NCBI GenBank assembly: GCA_964516815.1
Contig: CAZEXK010000004.1
Coordinates: forward strand, 1 to 64,000
Origin: CAIJNA01 sp964516815
GTDB lineage: Bacteria; Campylobacterota; Campylobacteria; Campylobacterales; Arcobacteraceae
DNA: 64,000 nucleotides
Direction of reading: 5' to 3'
Shown here: positions 51,539 to 60,802 of the stretch, one piece after another
Layout of the letters: each line of letters begins with the position of its first letter
How positions within the stretch are numbered: position 1 is the stretch's first letter
Position numbers and translations under genes: made by a program
The notes under the pieces: generated by a model
Told to the model about the DNA's origin: nothing
The model's input: only the letters and a program-made list of their open reading frames with translations
The model's database searches: none

Positions 51539-52917
51539 TATAATAATTCTCCAATCTTTTTCCAAATACTTGAAAAAACAGATTTTTCACTTTCATTATG
51601 TTTTTTTTCAATACTTTGTAAGCTTTCTAGATTGTCTATTTGATGATCTTCTTCATGTTCTTGTATATTTTTTGAAATTACTGGTTGTACTATTTTTGGT
51701 TCAATTATATCTTTTTCTACGCTTGGACTGATTCTAAGTTCTTTTTGAAAATTTAATTCAAAAAAACCATCGTCATCTAAGGCATATAAGAGTAGTCCGA
51801 CTGTAGTTGATAAAGTAGGGTCTTCAAAGTTTATATAGCCATTTTGTATATTTTGTGGAGTAGATAAGGTTACTGGCAAATTGCCGAATACTTTTTGTGC
51901 AAGTAAATCAATACCTGGTATTTGTGACATTCCTCCTGTAATAACTAAACCATTTATATTTTCTTTTAATTGACTTTGCTGTAGTTTTGTATAAACTAAA
52001 GATAAGATTTCTTCAACTCTTGCATGAACCATAGGTTGAATTAAATCCAATGAAATCTCTTGTGATTCTTTTGGGTTACTTAGTACTGGTACTTTAACCT
52101 TTGTAATTGTATTTTCATCATTTGTATTTTTACCCAATAAGTTTGCATATGATTTTTTAACTTCATTAGCTGCACTTATTGGAGTGTTTAACATGATTGA
52201 TAAGTCATTTGTAATTGATTCACTACCAAATTGTACTACATCATTAAAAAGTAATGATTTATTTTTAAATATTCCCAATTCACTAGTACTAGCACCTAAA
52301 TTAATAACAGCAGTACCTGATTTTTTTTGATCCTCACTAGTTGTTGATAGTATTGAAGCATATGACCTTAGTACAAAGTTTGTAACATCAAGATTTGATT
52401 TTTTTAATGCTTGTTGTATATTATTAATAGATGTTTTTTTAGCTGTAATTATATTAGCGTATACTTCAAGTCTTGTGCCATTCATATTTAGTGGATTGTC
52501 TATTGTATTGTTATCATCTACTTTGAAATATAAAGGAATAACATGTATTACTTCATAATCTGGTACAATTGATGCATCAAATAATGCCATAGTCAATACT
52601 TGTTTTATCTCTTTTTTGGTTATATGTCCACTTGGAATATTTATAAAACCTTTACTTCTTTTGCTATTAGTATGAATTGCAGATAAAGAAACAAACGTTG
52701 AAAAACTACTTATATTACTTGAACTTTTAGATAAATCAACAGCTTCTTTTATACAATAACTAGCTTTATCTATATCAACAATTGCACCTTTTTTTATTCC
52801 ATTACTTTGTGATTTACCAATACCTAAAATATTTATTTTATTATTAAGGTCATTTTGTGCTATTACACATATTACTTCTGTCGTTCCAATGTCTATTGTT
52901 AATATTGCTTTATTCAA
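51538..52917 (-). CDS. ftsA: Cell division protein FtsA
   Basis: Actin-like membrane tether of FtsZ. ATP-binding blocks are ILTIDIGTTEVICVIAQ at the N-terminus, AVINLGASTSELGIF near residue 200 and GLVITGGMSQIPGI near 325. A long acidic linker precedes a C-terminal amphipathic helix (KSVFSSIWKKIGELL), the membrane-targeting sequence. It starts with TTG immediately after the ppiD-like stop codon and shares its own stop with the ftsZ start. Confidence 0.95.
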   Translation of the reverse strand: MNKAILTIDIGTTEVICVIAQNDLNNKINILGIGKSQSNGIKKGAIVDIDKASYCIKEAVDLSKSSSNISSFSTFVSLSAIHTNSKRSKGFINIPSGHITKKEIKQVLTMALFDASIVPDYEVIHVIPLYFKVDDNNTIDNPLNMNGTRLEVYANIITAKKTSINNIQQALKKSNLDVTNFVLRSYASILSTTSEDQKKSGTAVINLGASTSELGIFKNKSLLFNDVVQFGSESITNDLSIMLNTPISAANEVKKSYANLLGKNTNDENTITKVKVPVLSNPKESQEISLDLIQPMVHARVEEILSLVYTKLQQSQLKENINGLVITGGMSQIPGIDLLAQKVFGNLPVTLSTPQNIQNGYINFEDPTLSTTVGLLLYALDDDGFFELNFQKELRISPSVEKDIIEPKIVQPVISKNIQEHEEDHQIDNLESLQSIEKKHNESEKSVFSSIWKKIGELL

Positions 52918-54258
52918 TTAGTTTACTTTATAATTTTTTTTAACTTTGTACGTTGATTTAAGCTTTTCAATTAATGAAGTTAATGTTACTTGACTTTTTA
53001 ATTGTAAGATACTATTTTTTACTGCATCATCATTTTTTGCATCATATGAAGATAATGATGTATCTAATATTTTAAATACAACTATTTTATTGTCCAATTG
53101 TATAAAATCAATAAGGTTAGTAGATGAAGATACTTTATTTGTCAAAGAAGTAACTTCGCTTTGACTTAGTCCAGAAATTTTAATAGGTACAGTTTTATCA
53201 AGAAAACCTATGTCTTTACCTGTAAAGTCTTTTAATAAAACATCTTTTTTTTGATTTAATAAAATATTTTTTTGATATTTAGTATAATCAGCATTAACCT
53301 GCGTTTTTACCTCTTTAAATTCTAGAACTTGAGCTGGTATTTTTCTAGTTAACTGATAAATAATATAGTCATTATTAACTCTTATTGGTTTTAATACGCT
53401 ACCTAGTTCAGAGTTAAAAATACTATTTTGTTCTTCAATAGATAAATAATCAACATTTTTATCTAAAATTATTTTTTCGCTAAATACTTCTTTTGCTTTT
53501 TTTAATTTTAAATATTTTTTTAATGCTTGAGTTTTAGATTTCTTCTCATCTTCTCCTATAGCTATTTTTTGTATATTTACTTCATACTTTTCAATTGATT
53601 TATAATTGTTTTTATTTTTATTATAATATTCTTTTAATTTTGTTTCATCAACAGTAACGCTCATATCTTTTGAATTTAAAATTGAAATTGAAATTTTATC
53701 TTTTGCAAAGACAAGAGTACTAAATATTTTAACAATATCATCATTTACGCTTGATTTGTATATATCTTGTACTTTTTGAATGATAAGATTTTTTCTTATT
53801 TGCTCTTCAAACTCTTTTGGAGATGTTTGATTTTGTTTTAATATTGATTTATATGTATTGTTATCAAAAACTCCATTTTTTAAAAATGAAGGTATTTTAA
53901 CTAATTCTTTAAACACTTCTTCATCACTTGATATTATTCCAAAATCATCAGCAAGATTAAGTATAAGGTATTTTTGTATTAGATTATTTAAAGCTAAGCT
54001 TTCTAGTTTAAACTGCTTTGCTATTTCTGCGTTAAATTGTTGACCTAAAGTTTTTTGATATTGTGAGTATAAATTTGAATATTCTTGCTGTAAATCATTT
54101 AAAGGAATTTCTTTTTTCCCTACAACCGCAACGCTAGTTGTTGTGCTTCCAGGAGAATACGAACCCCAACCAACAAATCCTGCTCCTACAAATGCAATAG
54201 TACTAATCCAAATTGTAGGTAAAAGCCATTTTTTGTTTTTTTGCATGCTTGAAATCAT
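52918..54258 (-). CDS. PpiD/SurA-like periplasmic folding factor
   Basis: Membrane-anchored peptidyl-prolyl isomerase relative. One N-terminal helix (about 10-30, PTIWISTIAFVGAGFVGWG) precedes a SurA_N-type chaperone domain (about 40-175) and a parvulin-like central region (about 225-330) that looks degenerate. A C-terminal segment ends KLKSTYKVKKNYKVN. Family members help outer-membrane and exported proteins fold. It heads the ppiD-ftsA-ftsZ-murJ-pyrD-M16 series. Isomerase activity is uncertain because typical parvulin residues are not clear. Confidence 0.85.
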   Translation of the reverse strand: MISSMQKNKKWLLPTIWISTIAFVGAGFVGWGSYSPGSTTTSVAVVGKKEIPLNDLQQEYSNLYSQYQKTLGQQFNAEIAKQFKLESLALNNLIQKYLILNLADDFGIISSDEEVFKELVKIPSFLKNGVFDNNTYKSILKQNQTSPKEFEEQIRKNLIIQKVQDIYKSSVNDDIVKIFSTLVFAKDKISISILNSKDMSVTVDETKLKEYYNKNKNNYKSIEKYEVNIQKIAIGEDEKKSKTQALKKYLKLKKAKEVFSEKIILDKNVDYLSIEEQNSIFNSELGSVLKPIRVNNDYIIYQLTRKIPAQVLEFKEVKTQVNADYTKYQKNILLNQKKDVLLKDFTGKDIGFLDKTVPIKISGLSQSEVTSLTNKVSSSTNLIDFIQLDNKIVVFKILDTSLSSYDAKNDDAVKNSILQLKSQVTLTSLIEKLKSTYKVKKNYKVN

Positions 54259-54275
54259 ATTTATTAAACCCTTAA

Positions 54276-54281
54276 ATTATA
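54276..54281 (-). promoter_or_regulatory. -10 box (TATAAT) of the ppiD-ftsA-ftsZ cluster
   Basis: TATAAT on the minus strand, 17 bp upstream of the ppiD-like ATG. Transcription would begin only about 10-12 bp before it. No other promoter is evident before the six-gene leftward cluster. Confidence 0.45.
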
Positions 54282-54331
54282 TTTTGTAATTTTATCCATT
54301 TCTTACTTTAAAATGGCTTTGTAAAACTGTA

Positions 54332-54337
54332 TATAAT
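54332..54337 (+). promoter_or_regulatory. Possible -10 box (TATAAT) with a long leader to the cytochrome gene
   Basis: TATAAT faces right, leaving an AT-rich leader of about 110 nt before the cytochrome start at 54456. A TATAAA at about 54419 could be a nearer promoter. The 197-bp interval 54259-54455 holds no other gene I can support. Confidence 0.35.
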
Positions 54338-54455
54338 ACTTATAAGAGCTATAGGTTATATCTGAGATTTATAAATTTAGTACTAATTAAGCAATAATAT
54401 TATTTGAGTATAGTTTTTATATAAAATGAGTCAATATTTTGCTACAATTTCAATA

Positions 54456-54899
54456 ATGAAAAATATATTTATCTTAATGATGCCGCTTATTTTATTTTCA
54501 CAAGAAAGTAAACTTGTAAATCTTCTTTCAGAAACGAATGATAATTCATTTATCACTCAATATGAATATGGAAAGATGCTATTTAATAACCCAAGAGGTA
54601 TCTCATGTAAGAAATGTCATGGAGATAAGGCACAAGGTAAGTTTATATCTAAGTTTGAACATAAAGTAAAAAGTAAGAAATATAATTGTGTTGTTGAAAC
54701 ATACGATATTAAAAATGTTAATTTAAACGATTTTAGAGATAAACTAGATCAACAAAAAAAAGATAAAAAAATTAATTTTAAACAAGATGATGTTTGCAAA
54801 AAATTGATTTATGGAAATATAATGCCTAAGTATTTTTTAACTAACGATGAAGTAGATTCAATTTACTTTTATATAAGGAATGTAAATAACAATGAATAA
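54456..54899 (+). CDS. Small c-type cytochrome
   Basis: Periplasmic monohaem cytochrome of 147 aa. Signal peptide MKNIFILMMPLILFSQ, then the haem site CKKCH (C51, C54, H55) in SCKKCHGDKAQGKF. A later NIMPKYFLTNDEVDSIYFYI supplies the likely axial Met and closing helix. Two extra cysteines near 73 and 113 could form a disulfide. An ATG 30 bp upstream would precede the signal peptide with unneeded residues and is rejected. It overlaps the CitE-like gene by 8 bp. Confidence 0.82.
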   Translation: MKNIFILMMPLILFSQESKLVNLLSETNDNSFITQYEYGKMLFNNPRGISCKKCHGDKAQGKFISKFEHKVKSKKYNCVVETYDIKNVNLNDFRDKLDQQKKDKKINFKQDDVCKKLIYGNIMPKYFLTNDEVDSIYFYIRNVNNNE

Positions 54900-55707
54900 A
54901 TCATACCTAATGGTTCCAGGTGATAAGCAAGAGCTAATTGAAAAAATAAGTGAATTAACTGCTGCTTATTATGTGATAAACTTAGAAAATGGAGTGCATG
55001 ATAAAAATAATGCACGAAAACAAGTATATAAATATATAAATAAAAGTTCAAATAAAGATAAAATCATTGTAAGAGTTAATTCTTTAGAAACTTGTGGTAA
55101 AAAAGATATAAAATTAATAAATATGGTAAGGCCTTTAGCAATTTGTTTGTCAAAGATAAAAAATGTACAAGATATAAAAATCGCACTGGAATTAATACAC
55201 AAAGATATTGATGTTCATTTGTGTATTGAAACATCACAAAGTTTACAAAGTTTAATAACATTTGGTATACATGAAAGAGTAACTACAGTGTATTTAGAGA
55301 TCTCTGATGTACTTGAATCCTTATATTTACCTCAAACAATACTAACTGTAAATAACCCAAGCATAGATTATATCTTAGGTAAGTTTTTAGTTGATAGTAA
55401 ATCTGCTAATTTAAATCCTGTTTCTTTTGCATTTAAAGATTATAATGATACAGAAAAATTTACTTTATGGTGTAATAAAGTTCACAATATGGGATTTATT
55501 TCAAAAGCATGTATCTGTCCATCACAAGTTAAAATTGCTAATAATTTATTTATTATAAATTCAGTTGAAATGATAGATGCTAGAAATATTGTAAAACTAT
55601 ATGAAAAAAACATGAGAAATGGAATAGTTGGATTTAGTGACTTAAAATATGGTTATATAGATGAGCCTGCATACAAGAATGCTAAGCTAACACTAAGTAA
55701 AATTTAA
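54892..55707 (+). CDS. HpcH/HpaI aldolase/citrate-lyase-beta (CitE)-like protein
   Basis: TIM-barrel fold of the CitE-like family. The opening SYLMVPGDKQELIEKI, YYVINLENGVHDKNNAR (metal and CoA-ester site), IVRVNS and the late GFISKACICPSQV match CitE-like lyases, which cleave short-chain acyl-CoA esters. It is divergent: the usual DLEDAV reads NLENGV and the middle Glu region is altered, so the substrate is unknown. No CitD/CitF or CoA-transferase gene is nearby, which argues against a true citrate lyase. Its start overlaps the end of the cytochrome gene. Confidence 0.78.
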   Translation: MNKSYLMVPGDKQELIEKISELTAAYYVINLENGVHDKNNARKQVYKYINKSSNKDKIIVRVNSLETCGKKDIKLINMVRPLAICLSKIKNVQDIKIALELIHKDIDVHLCIETSQSLQSLITFGIHERVTTVYLEISDVLESLYLPQTILTVNNPSIDYILGKFLVDSKSANLNPVSFAFKDYNDTEKFTLWCNKVHNMGFISKACICPSQVKIANNLFIINSVEMIDARNIVKLYEKNMRNGIVGFSDLKYGYIDEPAYKNAKLTLSKI

Positions 55708-55761
55708 GTAAAATTCGCGCAACTAATGCTAGTCATTGGTAATAATACAAAAGGAAATATA

Positions 55762-56298
55762 ATGTTAGAAGGAATACTTAGAGAGAGTATCGTAAAACAA
55801 TCGACAAAACAACTTAGACGAGATGGTTATCTAATAGCTAACATTTACGGAAAAGGTATTGAAAATATCAATGCTGCTTTTAAAGTAAATGATTTTATTA
55901 GATTTATGAAAAATAAAAAAACAATTGCTTTTGAGGTAAGTGTTGGTGGTACAACACATAAAGTTGTAATTAAAGAATATCAAAAAGACCCAGTTACAAG
56001 TGATCTAGTACATGTAGATTTACAAGTTGCTGTTCCTGGTGTAATTTCAAATTATTTAGTACCAGTTACAACTGAAGGTACTGCAATAGGACTTAAAAAT
56101 AAAGGTCTATTATCATATCACAGAAAAAGAGTAGAAGTTAAATGTACAATTGAAAACTTACCAGAATCATTTCATTTTAATGTGACTAAATTGGATACTG
56201 GTGATAATTATCTAGTAAGAGATTTAGAATTAAATGATGATGTTAAGTGTTACTTGGACCCAAGAGTACCAATTGTTGGTATCATTAAAATTAAGTAA
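55762..56298 (+). CDS. rplY: Ribosomal protein bL25 (Ctc/TL5 type)
   Basis: Binds 5S rRNA. The long form of 178 aa has an N-terminal L25 beta barrel (about 1-92, with IANIYGKGIENI and KDPVTSDLVHVDLQ) and a C-terminal TL5 domain (GLKNKGLLSYHRKRVEVKC). The start at 55762 has AAGGA correctly spaced. An in-frame ATG at 55726 would place that site inside the gene and is rejected. The order rplY-pth-lptG is conserved in Campylobacter. Confidence 0.95.
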   Translation: MLEGILRESIVKQSTKQLRRDGYLIANIYGKGIENINAAFKVNDFIRFMKNKKTIAFEVSVGGTTHKVVIKEYQKDPVTSDLVHVDLQVAVPGVISNYLVPVTTEGTAIGLKNKGLLSYHRKRVEVKCTIENLPESFHFNVTKLDTGDNYLVRDLELNDDVKCYLDPRVPIVGIIKIK

Positions 56299-56307
56299 TA
56301 ATCTTTC

Positions 56308-56859
56308 ATGTACTTAATTGCAGGACTTGGTAATCCTGGCGATAAATATGCCAAAAATAGGCATAATATCGGGTTTTTAGTTATTGATGAAATAATTAAA
56401 AACTACACTACATCAAATATAAATAATACAAACTTTCAAGCTATAGCATTTAAAGCTCCTAATATAGTGTTTGTAAAACCACAGACATTTATGAATTTAT
56501 CAGGAAAAAGTATTTTAAATATTGCTGAGTATTATAATATAGCAAATGAAAATATTGTAATTATTCATGATGATTTAGATTTACCATTTGGAGCTATGAA
56601 GTTCAAAATAGGTGGTGGACATGGTGGACATAATGGTCTTCGTTCCATTGATTCACATATTAATAAAGACTATATAAGAGTTAGGATTGGTATTGGTAAA
56701 CCTACTAATAAAGCTGATGTTGCTAATTATGTTTTGGGCGATTTTTCTAAAGAAGAATCAAATAAATTAAACGATATTATTGTACATGCTATTAAGGCTA
56801 TTGATAAAATTCAAAAAGAAGACATAGAAAAAGTAAAATCAACTTTTACAATTAAATAA
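56308..56859 (+). CDS. pth: Peptidyl-tRNA hydrolase
   Basis: Recycles peptidyl-tRNA released from ribosomes. It shows GLGNPGDKYAKNRHNIGF with the catalytic His, FVKPQTFMNLSG with the essential Asn, HDDLDLPFG and GGHGGHNGLRSI. Length 183 aa is normal. 9 bp after rplY and 14 bp before lptG. Confidence 0.97.
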   Translation: MYLIAGLGNPGDKYAKNRHNIGFLVIDEIIKNYTTSNINNTNFQAIAFKAPNIVFVKPQTFMNLSGKSILNIAEYYNIANENIVIIHDDLDLPFGAMKFKIGGGHGGHNGLRSIDSHINKDYIRVRIGIGKPTNKADVANYVLGDFSKEESNKLNDIIVHAIKAIDKIQKEDIEKVKSTFTIK

Positions 56860-56873
56860 TTAAAGGTTAATAA

Positions 56874-57938
56874 TTGAAAATAATAACAAAATATCTTTTA
56901 AAAATATATTTAAAGTTTTTTTTTATTATTTTAATTTCACTTGAATTATTTTTTGCTGGTTTTGATTATATGCAAAATGCATCATTTTTACCAAATTCAG
57001 CAAATTTACAATTGTTGTATTTACTTTACAATTCTTTTTTTATTTTAACTATAACTTTGCCATTATCTATATTGTTTGCATGGGTTATTACACTAACAGT
57101 TTTAGTAAAAGAAAATGCTCTTGTTAGTTTTTATTCATTGGGAGTATCTAGAAGACAAGTGGTCTTACCAGTACTATTTGTATCTTTTTTCATAACATCT
57201 GTTTTAATTGGATTACAATCAACTGATTTAGCCTACTCTTATGAACAAAAAAATAAAATATTGAATAACAAGTACTTTGTAAGTGAAAAAAACAATATTC
57301 TATTAAAATACAATGATAATTTTGTTTATTTTAAAAAGTTATTTCCTTTAGAAAAAAAAGCTATAGATATACATATTTTTAAAGTTAAAAACAATCAATT
57401 AGTACAAATAATCATTGCCAAAAAAGCATATTATCAAAAAAATAGATGGTATGTAGTAGATGCAAAAATAATTACTAAATCAGAACATATAGTTTTAGAT
57501 AAATCAAAATTAAATATAACATATGAGAAATTTTTGTTTACTCTAAATGGTTTTAAACCTGAAATAATAAACAATGTTTATAAGTCAAAAGTACAATATT
57601 CAATTCCAGATGCAATTTATACAATTCAACTCTTTTCACAGCAAAATCAAAATACGAATAAAATAAAGGCTATTTTATATTCTAAAATATTTGTTCCTTA
57701 CTTTATATTACCAATATTAGTGTTGATATTTTTATATACTAAGATATCAAGTAGACTTTTTAATTCCAGTGCATTTATATCTGTTGGTATATTCTCAACA
57801 CTTATAATTTGGGGAATATTCTTTTTATTGCAAAAGCTTTCTGTTGGTAATATATTAAATGCTGAGATTGCGTTGTTATTACCTCTATTTGGTATTATTA
57901 TATATACTAAAATTTATTTTGATAAGGTTACGGCATGA
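56874..57938 (+). CDS. lptG: LptF/LptG-family permease
   Basis: Inner-membrane component of the lipopolysaccharide exporter. YLLKIYLKFFFIILISLELFF starts the first helix; two more helices lie near 45-70 and 95-120, a periplasmic beta-jellyroll region spans about 130-255, and three C-terminal helices follow (about 270-350). The VSFYSLGVSRRQVVLPVL segment is the ATPase-coupling loop. LptF and LptG are hard to tell apart by eye, so the symbol is tentative. The start is TTG with AAAGG upstream. The stop overlaps the NUDIX start (ATGA). Confidence 0.82.
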   Translation: MKIITKYLLKIYLKFFFIILISLELFFAGFDYMQNASFLPNSANLQLLYLLYNSFFILTITLPLSILFAWVITLTVLVKENALVSFYSLGVSRRQVVLPVLFVSFFITSVLIGLQSTDLAYSYEQKNKILNNKYFVSEKNNILLKYNDNFVYFKKLFPLEKKAIDIHIFKVKNNQLVQIIIAKKAYYQKNRWYVVDAKIITKSEHIVLDKSKLNITYEKFLFTLNGFKPEIINNVYKSKVQYSIPDAIYTIQLFSQQNQNTNKIKAILYSKIFVPYFILPILVLIFLYTKISSRLFNSSAFISVGIFSTLIIWGIFFLLQKLSVGNILNAEIALLLPLFGIIIYTKIYFDKVTA

Positions 57939-58369
57939 TTATTGAAACCGTTAATGCTTATGGCGTATGTTTATATAAAAAACATAAAAATACACACTAT
58001 ATATTGTTATGTAAATCCGTACTTAGTAAAAATAAATGGGGATTACTCAAAGGTGTTCAAGAAGAGTTTGAAAACAATAAACAAACAGCTATTCGTGAAT
58101 TTTTTGAAGAATCTAGTATAAAAATTAATGCTAAAAAATTAGGAAATTATTATTATGAAGAAAATGAAGATAAAAATATTGGCATATATATGTCAAATGC
58201 AAAATTTGTTAAAAGTTTAGATACTTATTTTATTGATGATATTTTAAAAGAAGAATATTTATGTAAAGAAAACTCTCAAGTAAAATTTTTTGATATTTTA
58301 GATCTTCCTCCTATTAAGAAAAAACAAGTAAATATTATAAAAAATATTGTAAAAGATATTAATCACTAA
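57935..58369 (+). CDS. NUDIX hydrolase
   Basis: Hydrolyses a nucleoside diphosphate linked to another moiety. The Nudix box runs from G40 to I62: GVQEEFE, seven residues, then REFFEESSI. The metal-binding Glu residues are present and only the late Gly of the consensus is Ser. It is 144 aa with a short beta start, NAYGVCLYKK. The substrate cannot be deduced. Coupled to lptG by a 4-bp overlap. Confidence 0.86.
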   Translation: MIIETVNAYGVCLYKKHKNTHYILLCKSVLSKNKWGLLKGVQEEFENNKQTAIREFFEESSIKINAKKLGNYYYEENEDKNIGIYMSNAKFVKSLDTYFIDDILKEEYLCKENSQVKFFDILDLPPIKKKQVNIIKNIVKDINH

Positions 58370-58392
58370 GTCCCAACATATCTTACATTTGC

Positions 58393-58398
58393 TATAAT
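58393..58398 (+). promoter_or_regulatory. -10 box (TATAAT) of metY-metX-xseB
   Basis: TATAAT 32 bp before the metY ATG with AAGGA as ribosome binding site. The 60-bp interval is too short for any SAM riboswitch, so methionine control by that route is not seen. Confidence 0.55.
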
Positions 58399-58429
58399 TT
58401 TATCAAATTAAAAATATAAGGAATATATT

Positions 58430-59689
58430 ATGAACTCACAAACAGATGCATTACATTTTGGATATGAAAAAGACTCACAATCCACCATGGCTGTTCCTAT
58501 TTATATGAGTACTGCTTATGAGTTTAGAAATAGTGAACATGCTGCTAATTTATTTGCATTAAAAGAACTTGGAAACATATATACAAGACTTATGAATCCT
58601 ACAAATGCAGTATTTGAAAAACGATTTGCTCAAGTTGAAGGTGGAATTGCTGCAATCTCTACGGCTAGTGGTATGAGTGCTATATTTTCAACCATAGTAA
58701 ATTTATGTGAAGCAGGGGACAATATTTTGGTTGCTTCGTCTGTTTATGGTGGTACATCTACTTTAACAAATTATACAATTAAAAGAATGGGAATTAGTAC
58801 AAGAAAATTTGATGTATCAAATCCAGTAAATTTAGAAGAATTAATTGATGAAAAAACAAAATTGATATTATTTGAATCGTTATCAAATCCAGGTGTTGAA
58901 GTTGCTGATTTTGATAAAATTACTAAAGTAGCCAATAAACATAAAATAATAACAGTTGTTGATAATACAGTAGCTACTGCATTTTTGTGTAAACCTTTAG
59001 AATTATCTTGTGATGTAGTTGTTCATAGTACTTCTAAATATACGGGTGGTCAAGGTTTAGCTTTAGGTGGTATAATAGTTGAGGGTGCTTTATGTGAAGC
59101 AAAAATACAAGGTAACTCAAGATATCAACACTTTAATGAACCAGATGATTCTTATCATGGTTTAGTATATGCAGAACTTCCTTTCCCATCTTTTATTATG
59201 AGAATATTACTTTGCGTGTTAAGAGATTTAGGTGCAACTGCTAGTCCTTTCAACTCTTGGTTAATGATACAAGGTCTAGAAACTTTGGCATTGAGAATAA
59301 AAGAACATAGTAAAAATGCTTTAGCATTGGCAGAATTTCTTCAATCACATGAAAAAGTAAAAAAAGTTAATTATCCTTTACTACAAAGTGATTCAAATTA
59401 TCAAAGAGCAAAAAAATATTTTAACGGTGGTGCTAGTGGCTTATTGAGTTTTGTTGTTGATGATTTTGATACAGCAGTAAAAATTGCTGATAGTACAGAA
59501 ATATTTTCTGTAGTTGTGAATATAGGAGATAGTAAATCTTTAATAGTACATCCTGCTTCAACAACTCATCAACAACTATCAAAAAAAGAATTAGAAGCAT
59601 CAGGAATAAGTGATTCTTTAGTTCGTATTTCTGCTGGTTTGGAAAATATAGATGACTTGATTGCTGATTTAACAAAAGCACTAGGATAA
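58430..59689 (+). CDS. metY: O-acetylhomoserine sulfhydrylase
   Basis: PLP enzyme of the Cys/Met metabolism family making homocysteine from O-acetylhomoserine and sulfide. The Schiff-base lysine is K203 in HSTSKYTGGQG. The phosphate-binding SGMSAIFSTI and late NIGDSKSLIVHPASTTH fit MetY rather than MetB/MetC. Length 419 aa is normal for MetY. Followed 12 bp later by metX, which makes its substrate. Confidence 0.95.
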   Translation: MNSQTDALHFGYEKDSQSTMAVPIYMSTAYEFRNSEHAANLFALKELGNIYTRLMNPTNAVFEKRFAQVEGGIAAISTASGMSAIFSTIVNLCEAGDNILVASSVYGGTSTLTNYTIKRMGISTRKFDVSNPVNLEELIDEKTKLILFESLSNPGVEVADFDKITKVANKHKIITVVDNTVATAFLCKPLELSCDVVVHSTSKYTGGQGLALGGIIVEGALCEAKIQGNSRYQHFNEPDDSYHGLVYAELPFPSFIMRILLCVLRDLGATASPFNSWLMIQGLETLALRIKEHSKNALALAEFLQSHEKVKKVNYPLLQSDSNYQRAKKYFNGGASGLLSFVVDDFDTAVKIADSTEIFSVVVNIGDSKSLIVHPASTTHQQLSKKELEASGISDSLVRISAGLENIDDLIADLTKALG

Positions 59690-59701
59690 AAATCAATATA
59701 T

Positions 59702-60799
59702 ATGAAAATTACAACAAGCAAAGCTGTATTTGAAGAACCTTTATATCTTGAAAGTGGTAGAATTTTACCAAGATATGAAATTGTTTATGAAACATATGGA
59801 AAATTAAATAAAAACAAATCAAATGTGATAGTTATTTGTCATGCATTAAGTGGTTCGCATCATGCTGCTGGATATTATGAAGGTAATAGAAAAGCAGGGT
59901 GGTGGAATGACTTAATTGGAGAGAATAAAGCAATTGATACAAATAAATATTTTGTAATTTGTATGAATAATTTAGGTTCATCTTTTGGATCAACATCACC
60001 TATGAGTATAAACCCAGATACAAAAGAAACATACAGATTAAAATTTCCCGTTCTAACTATAACTGATATTGTAAAAGCTCAAGTAAACGTACTTAATAGT
60101 TTAGATATTTTTGAAGTTAAAGCAATAATAGGTGGTAGTATGGGTGGTATGCAAGCCTTATGTTATGCTATTGAATATCCCAATTTCGCACAAAATATTA
60201 TTATGTTAGCTTCAACCTCATATACAAGACCATGGGCAATTGCCTTTAATAAGATTACAGTTGAAGCTATTAGGTCTGACAAAGACTTTAAAGATGGATA
60301 TTATGATGTAAATAGTATAAAAGAAAATGGATTAAATGGATTAGCTATTGGAAGAATGGCTGGACATATTTCTTATTTATCACCAAGTAGTATGGATGAG
60401 AAATTTTCTAGAAAATATGTAAATCAAGATGGATTATATGAATTATTTGGTAGATTTGAAGTTGAAAGATACTTAGAATACAATGGATATAATTTCCCTT
60501 ATAATTTTGATCCTTTATCGTATATATATATTGTAAAAACAATGAATATATTTAATGCGGCTAGAGGTAGTGATAAACTAGATGAAAGTTTAGCAAAGAT
60601 AAAATCTCAATTGCACCTTTTTTCTTTTTCAGGAGATATGTTATTTAGACCTGAAGAAATGAAAGAAATTTTTGATATTATGAAAAAGTCAGACAAGCAA
60701 AATGTCTTTTATGAAGAGATACAAAGTACTTATGGACATGATGCATTTTTAGTTGAAGTAGAAAAATTCGAAAAACAAATTCGAAAAATATTAGGATAA
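59702..60799 (+). CDS. metX: Homoserine O-acetyltransferase
   Basis: Alpha/beta hydrolase fold enzyme that acetylates homoserine. The nucleophile S146 lies in IIGGSMGGMQAL, the Asp is in FSGDMLFRPEEM, and the His is in YGHDAFLVE near the C-terminus. The opening KAVFEEPLYLESGRILPRYEIVYETYG is typical. Length 365 aa is normal. It forms a direct-sulfhydrylation methionine pathway with metY. Confidence 0.95.
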   Translation: MKITTSKAVFEEPLYLESGRILPRYEIVYETYGKLNKNKSNVIVICHALSGSHHAAGYYEGNRKAGWWNDLIGENKAIDTNKYFVICMNNLGSSFGSTSPMSINPDTKETYRLKFPVLTITDIVKAQVNVLNSLDIFEVKAIIGGSMGGMQALCYAIEYPNFAQNIIMLASTSYTRPWAIAFNKITVEAIRSDKDFKDGYYDVNSIKENGLNGLAIGRMAGHISYLSPSSMDEKFSRKYVNQDGLYELFGRFEVERYLEYNGYNFPYNFDPLSYIYIVKTMNIFNAARGSDKLDESLAKIKSQLHLFSFSGDMLFRPEEMKEIFDIMKKSDKQNVFYEEIQSTYGHDAFLVEVEKFEKQIRKILG

Positions 60800-60802
60800 A
60801 AC

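Noticed and set aside
50414..51565. Longer FtsZ starting at 51565
   Set aside because: The extra nine residues lie inside ftsA, and the start at 51538 forms a TAATG junction with a GGAG site upstream.
58370..58429. SAM riboswitch before metY
   Set aside because: Only 60 bp, with a promoter inside it; no paired helices of the required size.
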